This document shows, one piece after another, positions 14,564 through 26,200 of a DNA stretch of 36,933 bases (positions are counted from its first letter, which is position 1; the number at the start of each line of letters is the position of its first letter). A model generated the notes under the pieces. It did no database searches and had not been told where the DNA came from. It saw only the letters and a list, made by a program, of their open reading frames with translations. Position numbers and translations under genes: made by a program. The stretch lies in IMG/VR virus record IMGVR_UViG_3300034418_010474, positions 1-36,933 of that record; one strand, written 5' to 3'. This DNA comes from a virus.

Positions 14564-15789
14564 CAGATTTAATAGATACAGTACAAAAAACAGCTTTAGA
14601 CGATGCTTTTATCGAGCTTTTTGACATAAATCTTAAGTATAAGAATAATCAAGGAGCTACTGTAACAGAGTTAATTCATTTAGTTGATGGGTTAAACACG
14701 GAAGACCAGTACAATGTATGGATGCCTTATGAGCAAAGCGATGGAACAAGAATTTGGGCAGAATACTTAGCCTGCCCTATTTCTATAGAAGGTATTTCTA
14801 TAGATAGTACAGGAGCCGCATCCAGACCAACTTTAAATATTGCAAATATAGCTTCTTTAGCTCGTAATATATCAGGGTACCCCTATCCTGGTACTAGAAC
14901 TAATAGCGATGGTGCAGATAATGAAACAAACTTTGATGACATTTTAAAAGATTTACAAATTATAAAAAATGAAGATGTTTTAGGTTCTACAGTTACTTAT
15001 AGAAAAACTCTTTTAAAAAATACCTTTGTAAAAGAAACAGACACCACTGCTACTCCTAGTGTCGATAGATGGTATGCTCAGAATCACCCTACAAAAAGTG
15101 GTACTTCAGGAACTCATTATCTATACAATACTGCACCTAGTCCTGTAGAATTTCCAGCGCAAAAGTTTGTCTTAGACAGAGTAGCTACGGAAACGAATAT
15201 ATTAGTATCTTTCGAGCTCGCAAATCCTTTAGATGTTCAGGGTTTGCAAGTTCCAAATCGATATGTAATTGGAAAGTATTGCCCTTGGGCCTATAAAGGA
15301 GCTGTAGCGGGGTCAGTAAAATCTGGATGTCCTTGGAAAAATAATGGAATGAGAACTATATCAGTAACTACTGATTCAAGTGGTGCGACAGATGGAACTT
15401 ATGGTATAAATCACAATACTGCAAATATTACATACTCAGGTACAGACACAGACACTCTTCCAGCCGACTGGGCTTTAACAGTTACAGTAGCAAGCGGGTC
15501 TTCCACAGTTGTTATAAATAATCCAGGACATAGTTTTGAAAGCAATGAAACTATAACTATACCCACTTCAATTATTGGTGGCACTACCAATTTAGTAATA
15601 CGAGTAGATACTCGAATGAATTTTGATATTGACGATAACTATGTTTCAGACCCTGCGAATGATGTTTGCGGAAAAACAGTAAATTCTTGTAAAACTCGAT
15701 TCCACCCTAAATATACTGGGTCTGTTCATACAGCTACAGATATTGCTCTTCCTTTTGGAGGCTTTCCAGGAAGTCGTAAGTTTAAATAA
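14560..15789 (+). CDS. Minor tail protein, lambda L-like, iron-sulfur type
   Basis: The 409-residue protein corresponds to lambda gpL, a tail-tip protein whose C-terminal domain binds a [4Fe-4S] cluster through four cysteines. Four cysteines are present in the right C-terminal context: C241 (IGKYCPWAYKG), C257 (KSGCPWKNNG), C370 (NDVCGKTVNSC) and C377. The usual C-terminus is also seen (CKTRFHPKY and FGGFPGSRKF). Unusually, about 110 residues separate the second and third cysteines. They hold a Gly/Thr-rich beta module (residues about 265-352) that closely resembles the one inserted in the tail tube protein. Length is correspondingly greater than lambda gpL (about 230), with further extra sequence near residues 105-200. 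Confidence 0.92.
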   Translation: MTDLIDTVQKTALDDAFIELFDINLKYKNNQGATVTELIHLVDGLNTEDQYNVWMPYEQSDGTRIWAEYLACPISIEGISIDSTGAASRPTLNIANIASLARNISGYPYPGTRTNSDGADNETNFDDILKDLQIIKNEDVLGSTVTYRKTLLKNTFVKETDTTATPSVDRWYAQNHPTKSGTSGTHYLYNTAPSPVEFPAQKFVLDRVATETNILVSFELANPLDVQGLQVPNRYVIGKYCPWAYKGAVAGSVKSGCPWKNNGMRTISVTTDSSGATDGTYGINHNTANITYSGTDTDTLPADWALTVTVASGSSTVVINNPGHSFESNETITIPTSIIGGTTNLVIRVDTRMNFDIDDNYVSDPANDVCGKTVNSCKTRFHPKYTGSVHTATDIALPFGGFPGSRKFK

Positions 15790-16481
15790 TGCTTGAAGAA
15801 ATACAAGAACATTTCGAAAAAGAGTATCCACGCGAAGGATGTGGAGTTATTGGAATTGTGAAAGGAAAAAAACAATGGTTTCCTTGTACAAATGTTGCAG
15901 AGGGTGATGAAGATTTTATACTTTCATCTGATGATTACTTTAAAATTGTTAAAAAGTGTGATATATTTGCAATTGTACATAGTCACCCAGATACTTCAAA
16001 TGAGCCTAGTGTTTCTGATATAAATAATTGTAATGCTCTGGGAATTCCTTATTGGATTTTTAGCTATCCAAGTATGGAACTAAATATTGTAGAACCTGAA
16101 GAAAAAATGCATCCGTTAATTGGCAGAGAGTATAAGTTTGGAGTACAAGACTGTTTTGAAGCAATGAGGGATTACTTAAAGAGTCAAAATATTGATATAC
16201 CTCCGAGAATACCTTTTGAAGATAATTGGTGGGATAGAGAATTAGATTATTTTTCAGAAGAAATTATAAAACAATGGGGAGGAATAAAAGTCTCTTTAGA
16301 ACAAATACAAAAAAATGATGTTCTTATATTTAAAGTAAAGCATAATGTTCCGGATCACTGTGGTGTTTATATTGGAGATAATAATTTCTTTCATCACGCA
16401 GAAAATAGATTATCTTGTAGAGAACCTTTAAATGAGTTTTGGGTAAAAAGTTTAGACGGAGTTTATAGATATGGAGCGTAA
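15789..16481 (+). CDS. Tail tip peptidase, lambda K-like (JAMM plus NlpC/P60)
   Basis: The 230-residue protein has two peptidase domains, as in lambda gpK. The N-terminal JAB/MPN domain (about 1-105) shows the JAMM zinc motif: E16 in REGCGVIG, then HSHP (H64, H66) and D77 in PSVSD. The C-terminal NlpC/P60 domain (about 113-230) has catalytic C122 in KFGVQDCFEAM, a His in VPDHCGVYIG (H190) and further His residues at 202-203 (NFFHHAENRLS). The NlpC domain probably cuts cell-wall peptide links during DNA entry. The JAMM domain may process the adjacent I-like protein, which has a ubiquitin-like N-terminus. Start and end overlap both neighbours (one and eleven bases). Confidence 0.94.
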   Translation: MLEEIQEHFEKEYPREGCGVIGIVKGKKQWFPCTNVAEGDEDFILSSDDYFKIVKKCDIFAIVHSHPDTSNEPSVSDINNCNALGIPYWIFSYPSMELNIVEPEEKMHPLIGREYKFGVQDCFEAMRDYLKSQNIDIPPRIPFEDNWWDRELDYFSEEIIKQWGGIKVSLEQIQKNDVLIFKVKHNVPDHCGVYIGDNNFFHHAENRLSCREPLNEFWVKSLDGVYRYGA

Positions 16482-17190
16482 AGTATATTTAGAAGGAGCA
16501 ATAGCAAAAAAATTCGGCTCTGAGTTTACAATTTATGCAGAATCTGTAGCAGATGTATGGAGATGCTTAAATTGTAATTTTCCAGAACTTCGAGAGTATC
16601 TTGTTGAGTGTCACGAAAAAAATATAGGATTTCTCTGCCAAGTAGGAGATAAAGGACTTGATGATGAAGAAGAAATGCTGCTAAAAATGGGGGAAGGGGA
16701 TATTTTTATATCTCCTCAGCCCGCAGGCTCTAAAAGTGGTTTAGGAAAAATACTTGCAGCAGTAGCAATTGTAGCAATTATGTTAACCCCCGGCCTTAGA
16801 GAATACTTTGTTACTGCTAGTTTAACTGCAGTGGGGCCGGCTGGAGTAACGTTTTCCTATGGCTTAACAACAGCAGGTTTAATTGCTGCGGGAGTAGCAG
16901 TAAACTTAGCACTTACAGGAATACAGCAGATGATGGCTCCTGACCCAGCTGTGGACTCTCCAGATACTTCGGCCGGAGAAAACTCATATTTATTTCAAGG
17001 AAGCGAACAATCGGTTTTAGAAGGAGACCCAGTTCCTGTTGCATACGGAGAATTACGCATTCCAGGCCGTCCAATAGGATTTGAGTTAAGAAATAAACAA
17101 AATGTGTATAGTAACTACTACTATAACGGAGGCTACGGATACGTTCCGGGGGACCCTCGATACTATGCTCGATTTTCATTTAGAATTTAG
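16471..17190 (+). CDS. Tail assembly protein, lambda I-like
   Basis: The 239-residue protein fits lambda gpI by position between K and J and by content. Residues 1-82 form a beta-grasp-like domain (RKVYLEGAIAKKFGSEFTIY, GDIFISPQPAG), the part described as ubiquitin-like in this family. Two hydrophobic segments follow (about 92-105, LGKILAAVAIVAIML, and 133-150, TTAGLIAAGVAVNLALTG). The DSPDTSAGENSYLFQGSEQS region and the GDPVPVAYGELRIPG motif, shared by I-type proteins, come next. The C-terminus is Tyr/Gly-rich (NYYYNGGYGYVPG). It overlaps gpK by eleven bases and ends 15 bases before J, which has its own AAGG site. Confidence 0.9.
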   Translation: MERKVYLEGAIAKKFGSEFTIYAESVADVWRCLNCNFPELREYLVECHEKNIGFLCQVGDKGLDDEEEMLLKMGEGDIFISPQPAGSKSGLGKILAAVAIVAIMLTPGLREYFVTASLTAVGPAGVTFSYGLTTAGLIAAGVAVNLALTGIQQMMAPDPAVDSPDTSAGENSYLFQGSEQSVLEGDPVPVAYGELRIPGRPIGFELRNKQNVYSNYYYNGGYGYVPGDPRYYARFSFRI

Positions 17191-17205
17191 ATAAGGAAAA
17201 TATTA

Positions 17206-20200
17206 ATGGTAACTCCTGTAAAAAGTAATCAACAACATATTTTTATACACGATGCTTTGTGCGAAGGCCCTATAGATGGACTTTTGTACGGAGATGCTTC
17301 TATTTTTCTTAATGGAAATCGAGTAAAAGATATTGATCCGGATGCTCCTTGGACTCCTGCAGGGGGCAAGATATATTTTGACTCTTCCGTAGATATAGCA
17401 GGCGATGTTAGCGCTGCAACTATACCTTCCACTATGGTAGGGATTCCAAAAAATTCTAATTTTATAGTATTACGAAGTGCAGGAATTAGTAAAACGAGCT
17501 CAAGTGCGGAAGGAACTAGTGGGAATATCTCTATTACAGGGACATCTGATTTTTCTATTGAATACAATACCTATAATCAAGGAGCTTCTGTTCCTTTACA
17601 ATACCCCACTGCGGGCTCTTTACCTTCCACTATAACGCCTTCAAATGGGGGGTCTGGGTACACGAGTGCTCCCACTGTAAAAGTAAAGTATAATGTTACG
17701 AACTTGGAAGTACCTAATGTTAAATATAATGCCACTATAACCAACGGAAGTGTAACAGCCATTACTTTGGATGCAAATATTAATAGTGGAAACACTGGGC
17801 TAACCGGGGTTTTTCGATTCGAAATAAGTTCCCCCGAATTAATTGATAATAGATTTATTGCTCTCGCAGACCCTACTACTAATGATATAATTGCAATCGG
17901 AGAAGGCAAGTGGTCTTCTGGAAGTACTTTAACATTTATTCCTTCTACAGTTAATTATAATCAAAATTATTGGTTAGCAAATAATAATATACCTTATAAA
18001 GTTCAAGTTATAGAAACTATAGAAATAACGCAAATAGACTCTACTTCCATTACTCTTGTTGATCCCCCTTCTTTAGGAGCAGGTACTTACTCTTTTACAC
18101 TAACAGGATCTAGGTCTCCAAGTGCTTCAGAATTAGATGCAGAAAATCCAGGATCTTCTGAAAATTTTGTAGCTCAATTTAGAGCTGGCAATACATTTCA
18201 AGACCCAATTACTGAATTAAATGGTGTTGGTGGAGGAACTTCCTATACCGTAGCCACAAATACTTTAACAAATATTATTTTAAGGCAGATAAACTACACA
18301 GTATGGAACACTAATAACCCAAATGATACCTTAACGGGGGTGCAAGTACATTCGACAACTGGCTACCCCGAAGGGCAAACTATTACTAGTGAAGGTAATA
18401 CAGAGCCTTTTGAAATTCAGGGAAGCAATTTTTCTGTAAATCCAGATGTTGTTAAAAGTTTAGATGAAGTTAGAATTTCTATAGGGTATAATTCATTACA
18501 AGCCATTCGTAAAGATAATGGTGACGATATATATAATTATGCTAAGTATCTTATTCAAATTGCAAGAAAGCCCCCGGGAGCCACCGAGTATGAAAAATAC
18601 AAGCATGCTTTTGAATCTGCCGATGGAACTTCTGTAGGTCAGATTGAACATTCAGGAAAAGACAGAAGTGCTGTTTCTTTTGAACACTACATTGATCTTT
18701 CTATAATTAAACCTTTTGAAGATTTTAAAATTCGAATATTTAGACTAACTCGACCAAAAGGGCGAGGGGTAAGGCAAGGAGGAGGAGACCAACCCCCAGA
18801 TTGGGATACAGATCAAGGCGATTCAACTTCTTCTATTACCAATGTCGTAGGAATAAATAAAGATAAATTTTCTTATCCGTATACCGCTCATGCAGGACTA
18901 TTTTTAGACTCTAAAGAGTTTACTTCTGTTCCTAGTAGAAGTTATGAAATTCGAGGAATGAAAGTAAAAGTTCCTCAAGGATATTTACCCAGAGAATACA
19001 GCACTGCTACCCAAAATAAGCCAGACGCTAATGGCACTGCCTATACAGTTCCTACTTACCCCAATTTTTGGTCGGGCTCTTTTAGCGACGAATTATATTA
19101 TACAAATAACCCTGTATGGGTCTTTTTAGATCTTATTACAAATGATCGTTTTGGGGCGGGAGAATGGATAAAGCTTTCCGACATAGATATATATTCTCTG
19201 TATAGAGTTTCAAAATATTGTGATGAGCTAGTTCCTGACGGAAAGGGGGGATATGAGCCTAGGTTTACAGCAAACTTGTACCTAGCAAAAGCGACTGATG
19301 TATATAAAGTTGTTAAAGATATGGCAACTATTTTTTCATCTATTGTGTATTGGATGGATGGAAAATTATCTACAGTATTAGATGCGCCGGGAGACCCTGT
19401 ATATAGTTTTTCCAAGGCGAATGTTCTTGACGGAGCTTTTGTATACGAAAGTACAGGGCAAAAAACAAGAGTTAATCAAGTTGTAGTAACTTGGAACGAC
19501 CCGAGTATTGGATATGAACAATCAAATGTTATAGTTGAGGATAGAAACGATATTGTTTCGTCTGGAAGAGTTATAAGTCAAAATGCTGTTGCTTTTGGCT
19601 GTACTTCCGAAGGGCAAGCACGAAGATATGGCAAATGGAAGCTTTTTACTGCACAAGGCCAAAGTGAAATTGTATCATTTAGAACTTCTTTTGAAGGTCT
19701 TTTTCTTAAGCCTGGAGATGTAATCGAAGTACAAGATGCTTCACGTTATGGGTCAATGCTTAGTGGCCGTGTTGCTGGAGTAACTACTGATGGTAGTAGT
19801 AACCATGTCGTTACAGTAGATAGACCTTTAACTTTAGATGCTAATAATACTTATAACTTAAATGTTCTTATAACAGAGCCTGCCGCGTTTTATGTGGGGG
19901 AAGATAGCCTTGAGCTAAGCAACACTGGAGTAGTAGTAAGCAGCGGAGGAACTCCATACTCTAGAGGCGATAGAATAATTACAGGTCTTTTTATTTGGGA
20001 TGAGGTGGACGAAGAGTACCAATCAACATTTATTGATACAGAAGAAAAAGCAAGTAACGCTTTTTACAGGGATGGAGCTACTACCTATAGGCCAATAGAA
20101 CTTTCTTGGAAAAAAGATACTTTTGTTGAAAGTAAGTCCGTAACTTCCTCTACTAACACCTCTGTTAGCGGGAACGCGGAAATAACTATATCGGGAACTT

Positions 20201-23200
20201 TTGAAACTGCTCCCTCAGTTAGCTCTGTATGGATGCTAGAAGAATTTTCTAGTGGTGTAAAAACAACAGGCTCTCCCGATCTTTATAAAGTTCTTGCAAT
20301 CGCACAAGATGAAAAGAATATTTATAGTATTTCCGCAGTAGAGCATTATAATGAAAAATACGCATTTGTAGATGATCCTGACTCTATCATAGACATTCCA
20401 GATGATGTTTATCCTACAGAACCAGAAACTATTATAAGCCCAACATCTGTTCGTATTTTACAAAATTCAAATGCTACTCGACCAAATGAAGAGTTAACTA
20501 TAGAGTGGGATTACCCAGAATTTGATAATAATGGCGATCCCACAAATAGGTTTTTAGATAGTTTCGAAGTATTACATACTATTCCTGGAAGGCAAAGTTC
20601 TTTCTTTACAGATAATAGAACTCGATCTTTATTTTTAGAAAACGTACCAGATGGTACTTATATGTTCCGAGTGCGCGCAATTTCTGTTTCTCAGAAGAAA
20701 TCGCCTTGGACATCTTTTAAATATACTGTTGATGACCCTTTTGGAGATAAAGTAAATAGAATAAAAGGAATTCAAACAGAAGGTCTTACTTCTGTATACC
20801 CGTTTATTACAAATGAAAGCCCCTCTACGGGAGGAAACTTACGGGGGGAATTTGATGGTACTTTGGGCGGGTATCCGAATAACGAAGATGGTTATAAAAC
20901 AGGGGATATTGTCACTAACATCAGTGGAGATTATAAATATCTTCCTTCTAGTATTAATGGTGGAGATCCTACAGATTTAACAACTTGGAAGGACTATAGA
21001 GGAGGTATTTTAAAATTTAGTGGCTCTAATAGTGTTACGATAGCTCCTAGTAGATTTAGGCGAAATAAGTCAGTAACTTTTGGCTCTTCTGCAAATATAG
21101 ATTGTAATTTTCTAAGAAAACCCTCTGATGAGTATTTTGGAGATTCTTCAGATGATGGAAGATTTTCTTATATAGCTGTTAATAATGATACAGAAGAGTT
21201 ACTAGCTGTAAGTAATACTGTAGATAGGGATTTTGGTGTTTTTTACTGGTATGATGTTATTCATGCCGACAACCCCTCAAATACAGGAGTTTATAAGCAT
21301 TGGAAAAATTTTAATAATACTCCTACTATTAGTATTACTGAAGATTCAAATAAAGTTACAGGGACTAATTTCGACGAGTTGGATAGTAATACTCCGATTT
21401 TATTTACAAAAGAACTTACTGCTAATGCTACAAATATTTCTTTTACTGCAAGTACAAAAACTATATCGTTACCTAGCCAGTATACCGCTGTTGAGGCTAT
21501 AAGTGATTTAATAGAAATAGAATCTTCTTCGGGAATTAATCAAGGAAGATTTACTATTGTTTCGAGAACATCCACTACAATTGTTGTAAAAGAGGCTTTA
21601 ATTGATGAAAGTGTGGGGGCCACAATAACTATACAGCAACCACTATTTATCGCAAAAGTTGCAAGAAAAGAATCCTCCACTGTAATGTATCTTGATCGGC
21701 TTGCTCCGATGACAATCAGATCGGTAGATAACCACAAAGTATTTAAGCCGCAGTATAACCCAGACTATCGTAATGATGTAATTGTAGGAAGAATAAGAAA
21801 TAATAATAGTCTTGGCAGAGGAAGTTTTCAATTTGATAACTTTTTAACTTTTGATCCTAATTTAGGCGGAGGAAGGGAAGTTCAAGTTGATAGTAATGTT
21901 GCATTTTTGCAATTTAATGCAGATCAAGAACAAGTTCTTGCACCAGATAATATAACTGTTACTGCAACTGCTTATGGTTTTGATAATCCCCAGTTTAAAA
22001 TAACTTATGGAGACCCTACTACTGAGCCTACTGATTCTAATGGTGGGTATACTATATTTGAACCCGCAGATACAACTCACAATACTCCCAGTGGAGGAGC
22101 TGTAGCAGTATACAAAAAAGAAATATGGGATGGTTCTAATCCTATAACATGGGGAACCGGTGGAAATATAGAAGTTCATGTATCTGTTATAGAAGAAGAA
22201 GACCCCGGTGATACTTCAAAACAAGCAATAGATTCTATATCAATTCCTCGAGTTGGGGATGTAGCTGCCGGAGAAGGTGGTCGCACTGTATTTCTTGAAT
22301 TAGAAGATTATGATATTGTTTACGGTTCAGGCGGTACACAACCTATATGGACAGGAGGCCCAACAGCTTCTGATTATATTTCTTCTCCTTTTACAACCGA
22401 CAGTCTAAGAATTACTGCTACCGCCGGGGCAGGTTTTGGTGATCCTATATTTAGATTTAAAGTAGGTGGAGTAGTTGTGCCTAAGACTACTGGAGGTGCA
22501 GACTGGTTTGACCCCGGTGGAGATATAGGCTTTGTTGACTGGCCTGTTCCTTATAGGTTATCTACAACCACAAATGGAGTAACAACCACTCCTTTTGGCT
22601 CCGAAGACGGAGGCAGTCTTATTGTAGTTGTAGACGTAGCAGAAAAACCCGACAATTGGACTTCAACTGTGCCGGGCTCGGGAGACAATACAAACGAACC
22701 TGCGACAGAGGATATTTATGCAAAAGATGTAGATAATATTTTAGCTCTTCGACTAGGTGCTGGAGGTATTGCCGCGAATTTCACAAATGATAGTCATGTA
22801 GTTGCCTGTACTCCAGAAGGCGTAGTAGTAAATAATGCAAATAATCAAGTTGTTAACTCTGGCGGAGTAATGAAAGTTTTCGAGGGTGGGGTCGCTTTAA
22901 AGTATGTTGCTAGTAACCCCAATCATGGAGAGTGGACTATTTCTGGTACTTCTACCACCGAAGACTATAATCAGAATACCGGTAAAGGCATACAGGTAGG
23001 CGCATTTACTCAAACCCAAGAATCGGGAGGAGATTATGTAGCAACTGTAGCTGATCATGTTTTTATAGGTTCTTTAGGAGACGATCCCTTTGAAGAACAA
23101 GAGTCAATTACATACGAAATCACAGTGCCTCAAGGAGCTGGAAAAACTGATTTGACTCTTGATGTATCTCAAACATTTGCTCTTGTAAAAGCTGGCCAAG

Positions 23201-26200
23201 GCGGGGTAGGACAAGTTTATTTATATAAAAGCGCAGCAGCTACTGCAACTCCTTCCAGCCCCTCTGCATCTTTTCCTCAAGTTAAAGTAAATCTTCAAAC
23301 CGGAGCAATTGATACAACTGGAACAGATCCTAATGGAGATGCCGTTTATGATGGAGACGATGAAGGATGGTACACAAGTGCTTCAGCAGCACAAGCTGTA
23401 GGCACTGCTGGACAGGTTGTATGGGTTGTTGCTGCCGCAGCCTCTGGATTTGAAACTTTTGATTATATAGAGAATGATGAGTGGACAACAGCGGCACAAT
23501 TTAATGGAGAGAATGGATTAAACTCAGCAACAATAGAAATATTTCAAGGAACAAATTCTTTAACTGCTCCCACTCTTCCTGAAGATATAGATTATACTTT
23601 TTCCTCGGGAGCTATAGCAGCAACGGGTAGTGGTACAGGATTGGGTTCCTGGTCTACAGATATGCCTGCCCCTTCAAAAACCGCTAAGTATGTTTGGAGA
23701 AGCGCGGCAGCTGCAATTAGTAACTCATCCACTGTCACAATTGATGGTACTGGCAGCGACCCTGCTGGAGAAGATTGGAGCACTCCTGAAATAGTTGCTC
23801 GTTTTTCTGCTGCCGATAAGATAATAGAGTACTATAAAAATACAACAACAAATACGGCTCCTACAACTCTGCCTGATATTACTTACGATTTTGATGACGA
23901 TAGTATTACTGTAACAGCGCTGTCAGGTTGGAGCCAAGACGCCTCCGGAGTAGATTCTACAAATTTATATGAATGGAGAGTAGATAAGAGAGTTGTCTAT
24001 CCCGATTCAGGTTCTACTGTAGCTATTAGTGGAAATGACTGGAACGGGCCTATACTCTTTTCTGCATATGGAGAAGTTGGAGAAGCAGCATACTCTGTTA
24101 GTGCAACAAATGTTAATCATACTTTTGTTGGCCAATCTGATGGCCTTGTAGATACTAATGATTTTTCATGTGGATTTGTTGTAAGAAAAGGAAGTCAAGC
24201 ATATACTTTTGCTGCGACTGGTACTGCTGCAAATACTTATTTTGTTACTACTTCTAGTCCTGTTAATTGCGTACCTTCTGTAAATTCTAGTACAGGAGCG
24301 GTTACCATAACAGGAACTTCTGATATTTTAGACACTTCCAGTGTTAAAACAGCAAGTTTTACTATACAAGTTCTAGACTTAGGCGATTCAAATGCTATTA
24401 TGGGAGAATTTGATGTAAGTCTGTCTAAAATTATTCTTACTCGTGGTGGTGGTGATTTTACAAAAACCTCTGCAACTAATGCCGCAGCTTGGAAAGGAAC
24501 CTTAACGAATGCGGCGGCGGTTGAAGCAGCGGCTTTTGTTATAGCTAATTCCGGGGACGGTTTTATAGTTCCAAATGATCGTGTTACAATGACAGATGGA
24601 ACAAATGCAGCAACGCGTATATATACTGGAGCAAGAACAGACACCTCGAGTACTGTCACTGCGGGCTCCTTTAGTAGTGTAGTAACAGAACTATTTGATG
24701 GAAGTGTTATTGTATCTGGGACTCTTTCAGCCGATAGACTTGCTGCAAATACTACTACCACAAATCAATTAAATGTTGGTAGTATATTGCAGGTAGGATC
24801 GCCGTCCGGGCCTGCTGCAGACGGCAAAGTGTACTCTGTAGGAAAAACATCTTATACGGATAATACTGCCGGATTTTATATGGACGGTAGTGGTAAAGTA
24901 AATATTGGTAATTCCTCTAATTTCATGAAATTTGATGGCAGTACTTTTAGTTTTGGAGGTGCTGGAGGCGGTACTCAAGCAGTAAAGTTTGTACAAATCT
25001 TTAAGATTAATGACAGTACTTTAGGATTCACTACAGGAAATGATGCAACAGATCAAACCTATTCTTCCCCATTAAATGGATTAGAGTCTGGCTGGAGCAC
25101 AACTATACCCACACCTGCTACAGGTGAAAGTATTTATGTAGCATCTAGAACCTTCACTTCTGACGGACAATCTCCTCAAACATCCTCTTGGGACGGTCCT
25201 ACTTTATATTCTTATATAGGCACTGATGGTGCTATCGGTCCGCAGGGCCCAGTAGGTCCTATTGGTCCAACGGGTGGTACAGGTCCTGCTGGAACCGGAG
25301 TTAATATTTATTTTACACGTACTAGTGGAACTCCAACGGCCACTGGGACTGCTGCTACTCCATCAGGCAATGTTACATGGTCTGATTCACCTCCTACAGG
25401 TACTACAAAACTATGGGCTGTAAAGGGTACTAGCACTAATGGTACTACTTGGACTTGGGGGTCTCCCTACGCTCTAGAAGGTACTTCTGCAGTAGAACAA
25501 TATGTATACCAGATAAAAAGTAATGGGGGAGCTGCAACGAGTAACCCTCCCGCAGATGGAACATATAACTTCAGTAACGGTAATTGGAGTGCTCCTAGTG
25601 GCTGGCAAAAAGGGGTTCCGACTATAACTGCAGATAATGAAGTAGTATATGTATCTTATGCGGTAGCTACGGGTACTCCTACTACTACAAACGCTACACT
25701 TGATTGGTCAAGCGCTGCAGTATATGCTAGAAGAAATGATGGTGCTATCGGTCCGCAGGGCCCAGTAGGTCCTATTGGTCCAACGGGTGGTACAGGTCCT
25801 ATCGGTCCGCAGGGCCCAGTAGGTCCAGTAGGTCCAGGGGGTCCGGCAGGCCCCACAGGCCCACTTGGGCCTAGTGGTTCTGCTTTTTACAATGTAGATG
25901 TTAATACTACTACAGCGGCAAGTTCACTTACCCCTACGAATGCTCAGGTATTGGCAGTAATTGGCAGATATGCCGTAGTAGGAGACATAGTTGTTCTTAC
26001 TACAAATAATACTACCACTCCTTCTTACGGCTGGAGATGTACAGTGGCACAATCTTCTTCAAGTAATGGCAGTTGGACTGCTGCTGCTACATTTATCTCA
26101 GGAGATTTAATCGTAGATGGAAGCATTGGAGCAAGTGAAATAAAAGCAAATGCAATTGATGCAAACCAGTTAGCAATTTCAAATGCAAATGCGGGAGGAA

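Noticed and set aside
14621-14649. Promoter-like TTGACA-N17-AATAAT inside the L-like gene
   Set aside because: It lies inside a coding region of a continuous operon with no gene start nearby, and the -10 box is imperfect; likely chance in AT-rich DNA.
24237-24761. Long reverse-strand open frame opposite the J-like gene
   Set aside because: It is antisense to a clear protein-coding frame with repeat modules, and its low-complexity Val/Ala/Thr content mirrors the codons on the other strand.
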